Assembly (NCBI GenBank): GCA_003184365.1
Contig: NKYR01000045.1
Location: forward strand, 116,327 to 180,326
Direction of reading: 5' to 3'
Source of the DNA: Evernia prunastri
Lineage: Eukaryota > Ascomycota > Lecanoromycetes > Lecanorales > Parmeliaceae
Length of the DNA stretch: 64,000 nt
This document shows positions 44,213 to 54,909 of this stretch, in pieces. The notes under the pieces are model-generated. The model saw only the letters and a program-made list of their open reading frames with translations, had not been told where the DNA came from and did no database searches. Made by a program: the position numbers and the translations under genes. Position 1 is the stretch's first letter; each line of letters begins with the position of its first letter.

Positions 44213-45712
44213 ATGAGCGGCTTCTTCCGAAACATTCCAGGCGTTGGCAACCCGGCCGATGTAGGATACACATTACAATCTTATCCACGGTTGATTCAGC
44301 CTGAAACTCCCGATTTCTCACGTTGTGTCCCAGAATATGGACGAGAGTTGACCAAGCGAGACTGCAAAGAAGCAGTGAAGAATATGCCGTGGGCTCGGCA
44401 GAACGCCGAGGTCGACTGGGCGGTGAACTTTTTTGCACAGGAGTGGCACCTACCAATGTCGATTGGCTGGACAGTCCCAAAAGGCGAACCCGGTGCAGGA
44501 ACACCTGGCATGCAAACTCAATCCAATTTCTTGCAAGCCACCTGAACTAATTGCTCTCAGGTAACTGTGTCATTTCCGTTGAAGTCGCCGGTCCGCAAGC
44601 TTTTTATGATGTATCGACTAGCAACGCACCCTTTACCATCAGGGCTTCTCCCTTTCAGCTTCGCGGCTTAGCCGCTTACGTTGTCAATGACTGCGTTCAA
44701 CGGGGAGGGAACGTGGGCGGTTTTGCTACAAACAAAATTTCAAATCTGGCTCGTTACCTTCAAGATCCGAATACAGACTTGAGCGCCCCTTTTCGTAAGG
44801 CTTTCCAGAAAGAAATGCGCAGAAAAAGCACCAGAAACTGACATTGTACGCGATGTCACAGCAATATCTGCCCACTTCCTGACTGTCTCCGTAAGAGCAA
44901 CGGCTTTCAAAGACCCACAACCAGGCAACACACATCCTTCAATCGCCGTATTGATTGCGGAGTACCTGAGTGGAGTTATGAACGGCGCTCAAAAATCCGT
45001 CAGAGCGAAGCTTGGCGAAACTATACACCGCATGGTAGTCGTCGCCCAGAAGATGACACCCGGCGGTAAAACGCCCTGGTGGCAGCAAATTCCAGAGTCC
45101 GCCGATGAAATGACCTACGAATGTGATGCGAAACTAGGTGCGCCCGCAGCGGTGGACTGCGCAAAGGTCGAATACGCAGAATTGGGCCCGAGTGACGAAA
45201 CATTTTCGGTAGGAGCAGGAGTAGTGAAGTTCCTCTCATCGGGTCAGTGTTTGAGAAATTAATTTTCTTGAGAAAGAAAGGGGCAATTCTGAACGACTTT
45301 TGATAGGTACATGTCAAGTAGCTATAACGGCAGCAACGGCTATCACGCTGAACTGGCGCCAAATACGCACAGCATTGGATACACTTTTCAACATCTGCGT
45401 CAACCCTCCCTTCAACACAGGTATCGGAGGCAGGGCTTACTTCGGGCCTCAACCTGCGGTTAGCCGTCGATCTCGCTGGTGGAAGCGACAGGATGATAAC
45501 GATCTCTCTGGTAAGTACAAACCGTGTCCCTGGATTTCACGGAATATATGGACTGAGCAGCGACAGGATTGAATGCTCTACCGCCCGGAGCTAACATGAC
45601 AGTATCATCGATGTCTTCGCGGCCGCCCGAACGAATGCTCGGCATGAACTCTACTCTGGCCGAGAATTCTACGATGCTTGTGAATGCTACGTATGCTATG
45701 CCAGCCCTTTGA
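44213..45712 (+). CDS. Cys-containing hypothetical protein of the fungal secreted type, five exons
   Basis: Exons 44213-44507, 44561-44794, 44862-45242, 45307-45510 and 45567-45712 give 419 aa; all phases match. Exon order yields ordered segments: CKEAVKNMPW, GNCVISVEVAGPQAFYDVS, RGLAAYVVNDCVQRGGNVGGF and, later, GTCQVAITAATAITLNW. The Cys/Gly-Gly-Phe spacing in residues 50-170 resembles a domain common in unnamed secreted proteins of filamentous ascomycetes. No signal peptide precedes it: the first residues are MSGFFRNIPGVG, so either an upstream signal exon was missed or the protein stays inside. The first intron uses GC..AG ends. Asn-X-Ser/Thr sites crowd the C-terminal 30 residues. Function unknown. 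Confidence 0.6.
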
Positions 45713-45863
45713 CATATAAGACCTTCAATCGCATCGTACAACCGTATCCAATGGCAACTGCGCACCCTTATTGAATATAAGAGCGACCTCTTACGCATCA
45801 ACAGCGGTGCACTGGATTAGCTGCTCTTCGTGATCCACCCATCAAGGTTTTAGTACCGAATGA

Positions 45864-46186
45864 TTATGGCACTGTTGGCTGTTTCTTCCTCTAGCTAGCT
45901 TCGAATGCCGATACATCTAGCACTTACCAGTCCTGCAAAGAGCCCACTGAGCGCCATGGGCTGGGTTTTGCCTGTGTCAAGAGTAGCCACACACACGATT
46001 ATGCTCAGAGTCAGGAAGAATATCGTGCATTGTGTCACGGAAAGAGTTCCTACCAACGCAGCTGCCGCTAGAAGAGGTAATTTCCTCATCGTTCTTCGCG
46101 CCTGCATTCTCCAGCACAGCTGCTATACTTAGCCTGAAACACTCAGCCGCCGGTACCTGGCGCTCAGTATCTGGACCTCGCATCAT
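45864..46186 (-). CDS. Possible small spliced protein, 63 aa
   Basis: Reconstructed exons 46186-46054, 45971-45928 and 45878-45864 read MMRGPDTERQVPAAECFRL, an Ala/Glu-rich helix, SSSGSCVG, then KTQPMALSGLFAGLPTVP and a stop. Both introns have GTAGG or GTAAGT starts and CACAG or AACAG ends (82 and 49 bp), and the phases agree. No family recognised and no TATA box seen, so support rests on splice consensus only. Reading straight through the first intron in another frame gives a hydrophobic 70-codon ORF instead. Confidence 0.3.
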
Positions 46187-46930
46187 TAGCGCGCAAGATT
46201 ACACGTTTTCCCGACCTGCGCCCCACTCTTAGACTGTTAGTCACAATGTCTCATCTTCCGTCTTTGACCGTCTGGCTCCGTTTCGATGATTTTGCAATAA
46301 GCTATTGCGTATTTGCATAACGTCGTCTTGATCATGTTGGCCACTTTCGGGCTTTACTGTACATTGGAGTTGCAAGTACAATTTTTCTCAGACTGGTGAA
46401 GGAAACGCGCGGTTTCTCAAGTCTTTTTCTTTTGTTAGCGCGTTGTACCTCGTACCAATTCTCCTTATCTCATACCTAAGATTATTGTGATGCCCTTAGA
46501 TTGTTAGCCGGCCATTTCTGTACAGGCGAATCACGTAAGCATATTTTCGTGCTGAATCTTTGATTCTTGGCGATCTACTCCGTAAGCTATTAAAGACTCT
46601 AGTTTCCCTTCGACAACGACGGATAGCCGATATTATTGTTGTACACTTTGCATTTGATGGGTGATATTTTAAACGTGTGATAAATCTGGTAAATACATGA
46701 TTGGCCAGAACCCTGATGTACGCAACAAAGCTCACCAAAGATCAAAGTTATCCCCCAAGTATGTCTGCAAACCACAAGTGGGAAGCCAGATCCTCGGTAT
46801 CTATAGCTGACGAACATATCACGCTCGTCAACCGTCCCACCAACACGATCACCGACCCCTCCCATCACCCGTCAAACCTTCCAAACCATCACCTTCTCCC
46901 CTCCATCCCCCTTCCCTCCCCCCTCACCCC
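46187..46930. other. Intergenic, no gene seen
   Basis: AT-rich from about 46200 to 46700, then C-rich from 46850 into the end of the next gene. Long frames on the plus strand beyond 46701 are antisense to that gene. Confidence 0.45.
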
Positions 46931-47560
46931 TCACCCCTCTCCATCCCACCCCCCAACCACCCCAAACGTAAAGATCATCCTCACCCCCGCCGTCACGTCC
47001 ACCACCTCCCCCTCCACGAACCCCAGCAGGCCCCTCGCCGCCATCCCCAGCAGCCTCATCACCACCGCCTTCACCGCCAGCATGTGCAGCTGCTCCGTCA
47101 CGTCGCGCAACTCGAGCTGCAGCGCGCCGACCCGCAGCACCAGGTCCTGCGCGTCGAGCAGGTCGAAGTTGACCAGCACGAGCGCGATGGCGTCGCAGAA
47201 GCGCTCCAGGGCCTGGAAGGCCTGGCGGAGGATTTCGGGCGAGGCGAGGATGGGGTGGAGGGCGTCCAGGCGGATGGCGTAGGGGCCCGTGACCGAAGGG
47301 AGGGGGCGGGTTTGGTTGGTGGTGGGGGGGATGAGCTGGGTGGAGAATGGTTGCGTGGAGGGGTGGAGGGGGCGTTTGTCTTGTTCTTTTTCTTCTGGCT
47401 CTCTGTCCTTCCTTTCGGCGCGGACGTGCTTGAATCTGGTGGCGATGGGGTTCGGGTGAGGAGGCGGTTCGAGTGCGAGGCAGAGTGTTGTCAAGGGGAT
47501 GAGGAAGAAGAGCAGCAGGGATAGCTGTGATGCTGGTTTCGATACCCAAAGAAGGCGCAT
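46931..47560 (-). CDS. Secreted or membrane-anchored hypothetical protein, 209 aa
   Basis: A single exon. The ATG at 47560 opens a good signal peptide (MRLLWVSKP then LSLLLFFLIPLTTLCLA). A charged linker (RKDREPEEKEQDKRP) precedes a domain of regularly spaced Leu/Val/Ala helices (YAIRLDALHPILASPEILRQ onward), reminiscent of the helical HsbA/cell-wall galactomannoprotein type, but I cannot confirm that. The C-terminus is hydrophobic (VRMIFTFGVVGGWDGEG). GC-rich third positions create three long frames on the other strand. The upstream frame to 47653 lacks any further Met near the signal core. Confidence 0.65.
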   Translation of the reverse strand: MRLLWVSKPASQLSLLLFFLIPLTTLCLALEPPPHPNPIATRFKHVRAERKDREPEEKEQDKRPLHPSTQPFSTQLIPPTTNQTRPLPSVTGPYAIRLDALHPILASPEILRQAFQALERFCDAIALVLVNFDLLDAQDLVLRVGALQLELRDVTEQLHMLAVKAVVMRLLGMAARGLLGFVEGEVVDVTAGVRMIFTFGVVGGWDGEG

Positions 47561-48346
47561 GGGAATGGGGCGTGTTTTGTGGCAGCGAACTTGAACATAA
47601 GCAAAAGGACTTACGTCCGTACGTACCGTAACGAATGTTCTGCAATTTCCCAAGAGCTAGCTCTTGATGGGGAGATCGTGGCGTGCGTGATAGAAAAGCG
47701 TGGGGCCTGAAAGCGCGTAGCGGCTTTCCCTGCCGGCTTGCATTGATTTTGTGCTGATTTGGGGGTAAGTTACAGGGGAGGAGGGAGGTGAGGGGGTGCG
47801 GCTGTATCCTGAAACGATGTGGTGCCGATGCGGTTGGAGGCCAGCCATTGGTGCGCGCGCTACATGAGGAAGTGGATGGGGGCTGGATGGTGGTGTGGAC
47901 GCTTCAATGGCGGCTGATACCGGAGTACGTAAAGTAGATTACTATTTGATAGGGTTACTCGGTAAATAAGAATGTGTGAAGAATCGTAAAGTGCGTCTGC
48001 TCCAGAAGCTTTTTATTACGAGGGGTGTCCGGGGATTGGTGCTTCGGAAGAATGTACAATAGGGGTTTGTCTCACGGTCACATTGTAAAATGTGCTTTGC
48101 GATAGTTGCGTGATCTTTGCGCTCGCTTTGATGGTACTTCATGTCTTGATACTCACCAGATGGTAAATTTGCATCGGATGGGAAACATGATTAGATTTCC
48201 GAGACATTTAGCTAGAAGTCCTAGAATGCGAAATGGAGTCAAGTATAGCAAAACATTAAGTATCGCGGAAGAAAAGCGCAAACTGGTTAGCAAAACAACA
48301 AACACTAGCTACCCTGGAGGACCTTTAACGCCTAGGTATCTTTCCC
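47561..48346. other. Intergenic, no gene seen
   Basis: This contains the promoter of the 46931-47560 gene on the left and the 3' flank of the large secreted gene on the right. No repeat or supported frame. Confidence 0.45.
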
Positions 48347-48415
48347 CTAGAGCCTCGGCTCTGCGCTCGGCTCTGCACTTGGCTCTGCAGCATTCGGTTG
48401 ACAGTTGATTTTTTT

Positions 48416-48447
<32 letters not shown>

Positions 48448-50946
48448 TATCGTCGTCGTCGTCGCCAAAAATGTCGCGCCGAGGCTTGGCGGGCGCCGCC
48501 TTCGCATAGCAAGCTGTCTCCGGGTCCCCCGTCGGCATGTCGTCTCCCTCCACCTCCTTGTCGAGCGAGTTGATGCCGTCCTTGGAAACGTGCTTGGTAT
48601 CATCCAGCTCACTCATCTTGAACTTGCCGTAATCGTTCCATGCGAACGCCTTGAGGGCTTTGTTGATGAATTTGGAGGCGCAGGGTTCTTTGCCGCAGTC
48701 GCCGCACTGGGCCACCAGGTTCTTGATGCCCCAGTAGAGGCCCGGGAAGTCGTTTCCCACCTTGCCTGTGCCGATCCAGCTAGTGTCGACGTAGAAGCCG
48801 CCCAGGTTGAGATAGGCGTTGACTCCCGTTTTCAAGTCCATGGTGAAGCCGTAGGCGTTCTTGATCGCTTTGTCTTTCTTGGCTGTGGGCTCGACGCACT
48901 TATTGGTGACGTCTGTTTGGACTACATGTCAGCCTCGCAGTATGAGATGGTGTCTGGATCGTTTCGTCTGAGGAGTTGCTAGAGAGGGCAGAAGGGACGA
49001 CTTACTTTCGTATTCCGATAACTTGAGATCAACCCTGACCACGTCAAGCTTCGCACCAACTCCAATCCCGATGCTACCCTGTGGGAGCCCAATGTTGAGC
49101 CCAGTTTTCGGTCCGACCGCGATGTTGAAGTGGATTTCCGTGGACTTGACGGACAGGTCCGCTTCCAACACCTCGATGACGGGGTCGAAGTTGGTGGTGT
49201 GGATAGGACTCTTACTATCGCCGTTCAATATATCAACCTCGAATTCGGATCCGACGGGAACCGTCGCCTCGAATCCTGGCAGAGTCCTACACCATTAGCT
49301 AAGATGCAACTAGAGTGTCGTGCGGATGGACAGGCTCACATGTTGATTTTCGTCCCGATGCCAAAGTCCATCCAAACAGCTATGTTGACGTCCATGGGCC
49401 AGATCGAGTAGCCCCAAGTCTTCATAAGGTTAACAAGCATTCAGACTACAGAGGTTCTGGACTCACACTGCTGGAAATCGCGGAGCCGGCCTTCCAGTCG
49501 CCCACCTGCTTCGGACCCTCCGCCTTTGCACGGCCATTTTTATCCTCCTTAGCGGTTCCCGGTTCCCACGTGAGACCTCCCGCATTAACTGCAGGCGAAC
49601 AGCCCGCGAAGCCTGGAGGACTAGTACCGTATAGGTTCACGTTGCAGAACAAGTCCGCGCCCACGGGCGAAATAATCTGGAGTTGTTTCCGAATTTTGAT
49701 TTCCTCTGTCACGGTGTATTTGACGTAGGCACGCTTGACGTAGTCCTTGAAAAATTGTTTCATGTCATCGTCACCACTGTCATCATCGCCGTCGTCCCGG
49801 CGGCTGTGGCGAAGTTCGTTGTCTTTGTCGTCGTCGTCGTCATCACCATCATCGTCAGACCCACCAAAATCATTGAATTCGATGCGAAACTCCTGGTCAG
49901 CCCCACCGGTGGTCTTACATTCTATACAATACAGCTCGAACAGTGTAGGGACCCCGGTGTTTTCTGTTAACTCGCTGATACGATGTTAGTATGTTCCTTA
50001 AAAGTCCGCCAGAAAGGAAGGGTCTGATTCGCTTACTCTGGAGGCCAGTACTTCTTGCGGGGTTCCTTCTCGCCACTATTGAAATCGATGTGGTTGTCTG
50101 AGGCTTCGACACTAATGTTTGTAGGAAGGTGTGACATTAAACACTTCTTTGGGTCTTTCATACATTTCACAACTTCATCAAGTCCTGGTACGTCATCTGG
50201 TCCTGGCACGTCATCCTGTACACTCTCCGTTCTACGCGTCAGTATGAGATCTCGAGGTGCTCTGCCAATGGTCATCTCGGTGGGCGCAGGAAAGTGCCGG
50301 TCTCCGAAACGCAAGGGTTTGCCAGTGACTCGGATGGTCTGTGAGGCATCGTCGAATGCAAAGGACAATGACCTATGGACCCGTCAGCTTTTGACTCTAA
50401 GGGAGTAAAAAAACTCAGGGGATGAAGTTTACTTGAAGGAAGATCGATCCTCTTCCGGAGCGAAGCAAGAAGGGTGGTGACCCATGAAGACGAGACTTTT
50501 CTCCCCTGCCCATCTCTCACGAGCGGCAAGGTAGAGCCCATGGTTCAAGGGGAAACTCAGCAGTGTGGTTTCGTTGTCCGCAGAGGGCGTACAGAGCCTC
50601 TCTTGGGGTCGCAGGTAGTTCTCGAACTTCTCAAAGTTCACGTACTTCCGCTTCGAAGTTTGGTGCAATGTTTTGATGACGTATTTCGGATCGTCTAGCA
50701 TTGAATGAACACGGGATTTATTAGAAACGTGTTGTATAAAGGTGTGATAGAATTCTCATCAGTCTCACCGCCGAGCGTGTAGAAATACTCTTCATCCGTG
50801 GGATCGAAGAGGGAATTGTTGCTCGGAAAGGATCTGGACAGCAACGCTTCCTTCGGTCGAGGTCGAAGTGCAATCTGTCCTCCGTCGACCACATAAGGTT
50901 GGGATGTCAAGGTCAGTAAGACGAAGAGACAGATGATGAACTTCAT
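48347..50946 (-). CDS. Large secreted protein with Asp-rich tracts, seven exons, 735 aa
   Basis: Exons 50946-50769, 50694-50433, 50372-50037, 49974-49470, 49419-49340, 49286-49006 and 48912-48347. All six introns are GT..AG (49-93 bp) with matching phases. A signal peptide (MKFIICLFVLLTLTSQP) opens the protein. The N-terminal half contains a strand-rich domain (YWPPDELTENTGVPTLFELYCIEC). A first Asp-rich, dibasic segment (about residues 390-420) is followed by a second strand-rich domain with repeated Cys, WGYSIWPMDVNIAVWMDFG and WIGTGKVGNDFPGLYWGI. The C-terminus has an Asp-11-type tract and a Glu/Pro/Ser repeat. The layout resembles the paired beta-domain secreted proteins of Pezizomycotina annotated only by DUF numbers. 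Extracellular role unknown; the Asp tracts suggest cation or surface binding (inference). Confidence 0.8.
48418..48464. repeat. In-frame CAT/CGT trinucleotide repeat
   Basis: On the plus strand CAT x10 then TTAT and CGT units; on the coding minus strand these are GAT and GAC codons, giving the C-terminal poly-Asp tract of the secreted protein. Confidence 0.9.
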
Positions 50947-52426
50947 TTTTCGAATTTGCCTCTGCGAGTCACCTACGAGAAGATATAGAAGACAGAATCT
51001 CTCATTTCCAAAGCAAGTTGGGTTTTCATACCTTTTGTATCCTCCTTGTGTGATCGGAGGTGTTTAATTCGTATCAGGTTTGATTTTAATGGCGCTGGTG
51101 CAATGGTGTAGCGCCCTCTTATTTTCTCTTTGGTCCACGATAACGCAATCTGCAACGAAGCTTCATTTCGGAGGCATGGTGAAGGGCTTTGGCGGAGAGT
51201 AGGTAGCCTTTTGCCTGTTCGGCGTACAGCAGAGTTCAGTGGATCAGGTGGCTCTCTTGGCATTGGTGGACCAACGCCACTATCACGAAAGATGGGAAAA
51301 TTATCACGACAAAGTGCTTTCTGATATTGGATCAGAGACAAGACAGAGAATGTTAATAAGTGCGGTGGGTTAATATGGGCAAAGTGGGCGGAGACGAGTG
51401 CGATGGCGCATTCCAAATTGATAGGGGCTTGGTTTTCGGCCACTGATAGGCTGTGGGCGAATACTGAGTTTTGGTTCTGGATGTGGTGGTGGTGTTGTCT
51501 TTGTGGGAGGTATGAGAAGAGGATCGGGAGATTTTGTACTGATTCTGTAGTGAGAGGTGTGGATGATGAGAGAAGAACCAAGGACGATGTTTATAGAATA
51601 AGATCGCTCGTTTTCTCAACCTTTTTTTTATATATATTTAGTAATAATAGGGATTTGATTATATACGGCCACAGACTGTTGAAAACTCGGCTTCCCGTCC
51701 GCTCAGCCAAAGATAAGCCTCAGATCGGCTAATTAGTAGTTGGGTCGGTGACGACCAGCGAATACTAGCTGCTGTATGTTTTTGCTTTTTTGATCTTTCG
51801 ATCTATTTCGTTATCCCGTTAGAAAGTGACTTTTGCTGCAAATGGGGCGTTGAAAGTTATGTCAGGGCTTGGTGAATGGTGGAGAATGGGTAAAGTTTGT
51901 TACCGATCTCAAGCTGATGTCCGCTCCGTCAGAACGGGTTTAATGCGGCTGCTGTTGGTATGCCTCAAAAGACAATAATCGAATGGGATGATGGAGAGAT
52001 GGACCAGAGTTGTTTGTCGCTAACTTACCTCAGCTAGCAAGGGGGCGCATGGAATTAAGCGAATATCGAGGTTGGGAGATAGCTCCGTTGCTTGTGGTTC
52101 TGCAGTCAGCGGGGCGCAGCAGTGGTGATAGTTGATGCATAAAGAATCTAGTTAGGACCCCATCAGCGTCTCATGGACAACGAGTGGCTAGCTACTTGAA
52201 TACAATCGCGAATAACAATGCTGGAATATGCATGGAAAGTACTAGGCAACCAGGCATATGCATGAAGTGCATGGAAGGCAGTCTAATTGATTGTAACGTT
52301 TGATACTCCAGAAGCGTCAACCTATCATCCACTGCGGTCGCGCACACGTCTCCCTGATACCCTCAATTTTTTGGGCCATGTACTCGTACCTCCTCAAAGC
52401 TCACCGGGGCGCTCTAGAGACTACTG
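50947..52426. other. Upstream region of the large secreted gene, no gene seen
   Basis: 1.5 kb. On the minus strand ATTCTATAAACATC (51590-51603) is a possible TATA element, followed by CT/CAC-rich leader-like sequence down to about 51360. GT-AG candidates between there and 50946 make a 5' UTR intron possible. From 51640 to 52426 nothing was recognised. Confidence 0.4.
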
Positions 52427-52816
52427 CTAGTTTACAGTCGCATTCAAGTCTGTGTCAGCCATGACCGCGAGAATCCCAATGATCGAGAGCACCATATAAA
52501 CCTCACGAATCAGAGGTGAAACAATTCTCCTTGACGACAAATCGGGTGTGATTCCGTAATTATCTGTTGGTGGAACCGCATCCGGCTGCGTGAACACGTA
52601 AAGGACCCGGTCGATGTTTGCTAGTCCAGACTCTGTGCTTAGGCGAGTGCTTCTTTGAGCCCACAACAATGTGTGGCAGTCAGTGTCCTTAGGAGAACCA
52701 TGAAACACGCTATCGTAGCCTAGGTGTTTACGAACTGGGTCTAGAAGGGAAGTAATGAAGGTAGTGGGGCGAACTTGGATACCTTGAACGTTGCGATATT
52801 GATAAATTACCACTGG
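52427..52816 (-). CDS. 3' exon of an unrecognised gene, upstream exons unresolved
   Basis: An open stretch of 129 codons starts immediately after a strong 3' splice site (pyrimidine-rich, CATCCCTAG) and an in-frame TAG, so it is most likely a terminal exon rather than a separate ORF. It encodes PVVIYQYRNVQGIQVRPTTF, a polar middle (GLANIDRVLYVFTQPDA) and one hydrophobic segment near the end (EVYMVLSIIGILAVMA). Upstream to 53160 there are further splice-like sites and hydrophobic open stretches, but I could not join them without breaking frame. It may be a decayed gene. No family recognised. Confidence 0.35.
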   Translation of the reverse strand, partial: PVVIYQYRNVQGIQVRPTTFITSLLDPVRKHLGYDSVFHGSPKDTDCHTLLWAQRSTRLSTESGLANIDRVLYVFTQPDAVPPTDNYGITPDLSSRRIVSPLIREVYMVLSIIGILAVMADTDLNATVN

Positions 52817-53667
52817 CTAGGGATGAGGACGAAAATCGAGTAATGTCGGCGAGAAAGGGATTCTACACCTCTGGAAAGCAGCGTGTCATTCAAAAGCTAA
52901 CAGTATATTTACGAACTGTTCGGTAGTGCGGCACGTTGACAGTGTTTCTCACCTAAAACACAAGCCTAAGAGAGAACAAATAAGGACAGAATTGAACTAT
53001 GCAACTGAGAAAGACATGCGTAAGAAGCAAATGCAGGAGGCAGAAAGCTAGCTGGCGCACTGATTGCCCAAAGGCCCCACGATACAGACTTCAAATGAAA
53101 TCCCAACCAGAAGCGGTGGTCTCTTGATTCCTATTGACATCGAAGTAGCAAGATGTAATAAACTATTCTAGATATGTTCATAGTCGTTAAGATGTCTTCT
53201 CCTATCGTATCTCCTGTTTCGGTGATAGACGTCAACCCTCTACTTGATTTCCAAACCAGCAGAGATTCTTCCAACATCCTATGGCGCTGCAGACTAATAC
53301 GGGCGTTCCATCTTCGCTCTCAGAGAGTCCAGGCATCAAAAAAAAAGACTTCCTCTGGCCATCTGGCCTGGAGATTGCTACCCACTCGCCAAGCAGGACC
53401 GGGGGTTTCTGCGTCAAGGATCCCAGACGGTGAGCCGCCCGAGGGCCAGTCGATGGAGTTTCCCATCATTTTCCAGCCGTTGAGCGCGACATCCATGGTG
53501 AGGATATCCTATACTTGCTGCGTTTACCAAGGCTAATGCTGAGCGGGTAAGTAGTCGACAGGAAAGGATGCTGAGCGTTCCACTCTTTGGGCTACGATAC
53601 TCTCCACTCGTTATCATCAATTTATTCTTCTTTTTTCTGCTATTCACATGCGCTCTCTGAGCTCAAA

Positions 53668-53886
53668 ATGTCTAGCGTGGTATGCTTCCCCACCGCCGAC
53701 TACCTGGGTTCCTCTCATGTCTTCCTCTTTGCTCTACTTCCTCTGCTAGGCACTGTTTATCTCTTGATCCGCTCGCAGGCGTCGACCTCCCCCTCCTTTT
53801 GTAAAGTATTGCAGGCGATGAGGTCCGTTTGCCCACCTGACGTACATGTTAGGATACTTGGACGCTTGCGTCGATGCGTCCATTAA
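53668..53886 (+). CDS. Possible short membrane protein, 72 aa
   Basis: ATG followed by MSSVVCFPTADYLGSSHVFL, a single hydrophobic segment (FLFALLPLLGTVYLLI) and a basic tail with several Cys. It may continue by splicing at GTATTG (53805). There is CT-rich sequence upstream but no clear TATA box. On the opposite strand at 53916-54072 lies a 52-codon charged frame. Either or both may be remnants. Confidence 0.25.
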   Translation: MSSVVCFPTADYLGSSHVFLFALLPLLGTVYLLIRSQASTSPSFCKVLQAMRSVCPPDVHVRILGRLRRCVH

Positions 53887-54551
53887 TTTGCGATTGAGTA
53901 TGGTCTTGTGGTACTTACTTGGATAATGAATCCATTGAGCTTAGTGTAATCGTTCTTCTAGGGTCTTCCCATTTTTCTATCACCTCAAGTTGACGCAGCT
54001 CTTCTTGACAGCGTCGATGTTGTTGTCGCTGGAGTGAAGATGTGAGACTGACTGCTTTCATCATTATCATGACCCAGCAGAAGTAGCGTTCAGTGCTTCT
54101 TTGAGCAACTACCCTCCAACAAAAAGATCACTGCAGGAGGAGACATGGCGGAGAAAGAATATCTATGTTTTACGACGGGGATCACCAAAAAAAACTGTAG
54201 CTTCAGCTATTCAATGCGTTTGGAAAAGTTTTTGTATTGAGCCGCCTTGGTATTATGTAGATGCAGGCATACATCAGTCGTCTTGCTCAATGGCTACCCC
54301 CCTTCCTGCCACAACCAGCCTATTTCAGTTACTCCAGCCTCCCCTCTCGATCCATTCGATATCAGAGCTTTGTTCCACCACTGGGATTGGATGGAGGGTT
54401 CATTCTGCATCTGACTAGAATAGGTTGAGCAGCCATAAAGTTTTAGTCCATGTATTCTGGCGACTTACGACACCTCATCAACGGTGAGGATTGAATTGTT
54501 CTGGATGGTGTCAGCTTTCGAGAGGCTCCTGTAGAGAGACCTTGAGTGGAC

Positions 54552-54734
54552 TCACACTGTATTGACTAAGGGTCCTCTGGGTACAGGAGGACAGGCATAG
54601 CCGCTTGAACAGCGACTTAGACAAGCTTTAACCATGAAAGATTACTCTGCTTACACTCTGCCCGACATTGGGCAATGACGCACTTTCTGATGCTTGCAGC
54701 CGCATGCGAAGGTTGTGGTCGTGTACCAGCACAT
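54552..54734 (-). CDS. Short Cys-rich protein beginning MCWY, spliced
   Basis: Exon 54734-54655 reads MCWYTTTTFACGCKHQKVRH then CPMSGR. A 39-bp intron (GTAAGC..CTAAG) joins it to 54615-54552, reading RCSSGYACPPVPRGPLVNTV and stop: 47 aa with six cysteines. Promoter support is good: a TATA box at 54897-54909, a CT-rich start region, and a leader intron from GTACGT (54787) to TTTTCAG (54741) ending just before the ATG. The family pattern recalls the short MC(W/Y)Y-start proteins that are numerous in plant-associated ascomycetes (from memory). No signal peptide. The C-terminus is uncertain: splicing at GTACCC near 54577 would end it as ACPPEPLES instead. Confidence 0.5.
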
Positions 54735-54896
54735 GGTTGACTGAAAAGAGGTCAGTTGGTTGCAAAACAGCCATCAGAGACGTACCGATTGAGAATGACT
54801 GAACTATTCGAGATTATGGCGATCTCTGATCTTTGAGGATGATAATTGACTGATGTTAATGTAATTGAAGACGAGACGTTGAAGGCTGGGAATGGC

Positions 54897-54909
54897 TCTT
54901 ATATATCCT
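54897..54909 (-). promoter_or_regulatory. TATA box of the MCWY gene
   Basis: The minus strand reads GGATATATAAGAG, followed by CT-rich sequence, an AC-rich leader and a leader intron. From 54910 to 56787 no other gene is supported. Confidence 0.6.

Noticed and set aside
46701..47282. 193-codon plus-strand frame rich in Pro/Ser/Thr
   Set aside because: It is mostly antisense to the secreted 209-residue protein gene, which has a signal peptide; the rest is C-rich flank.
50973..51581. 202-codon minus frame
   Set aside because: It covers the probable leader of the large secreted gene; His/Gln runs come from CAC repeats.
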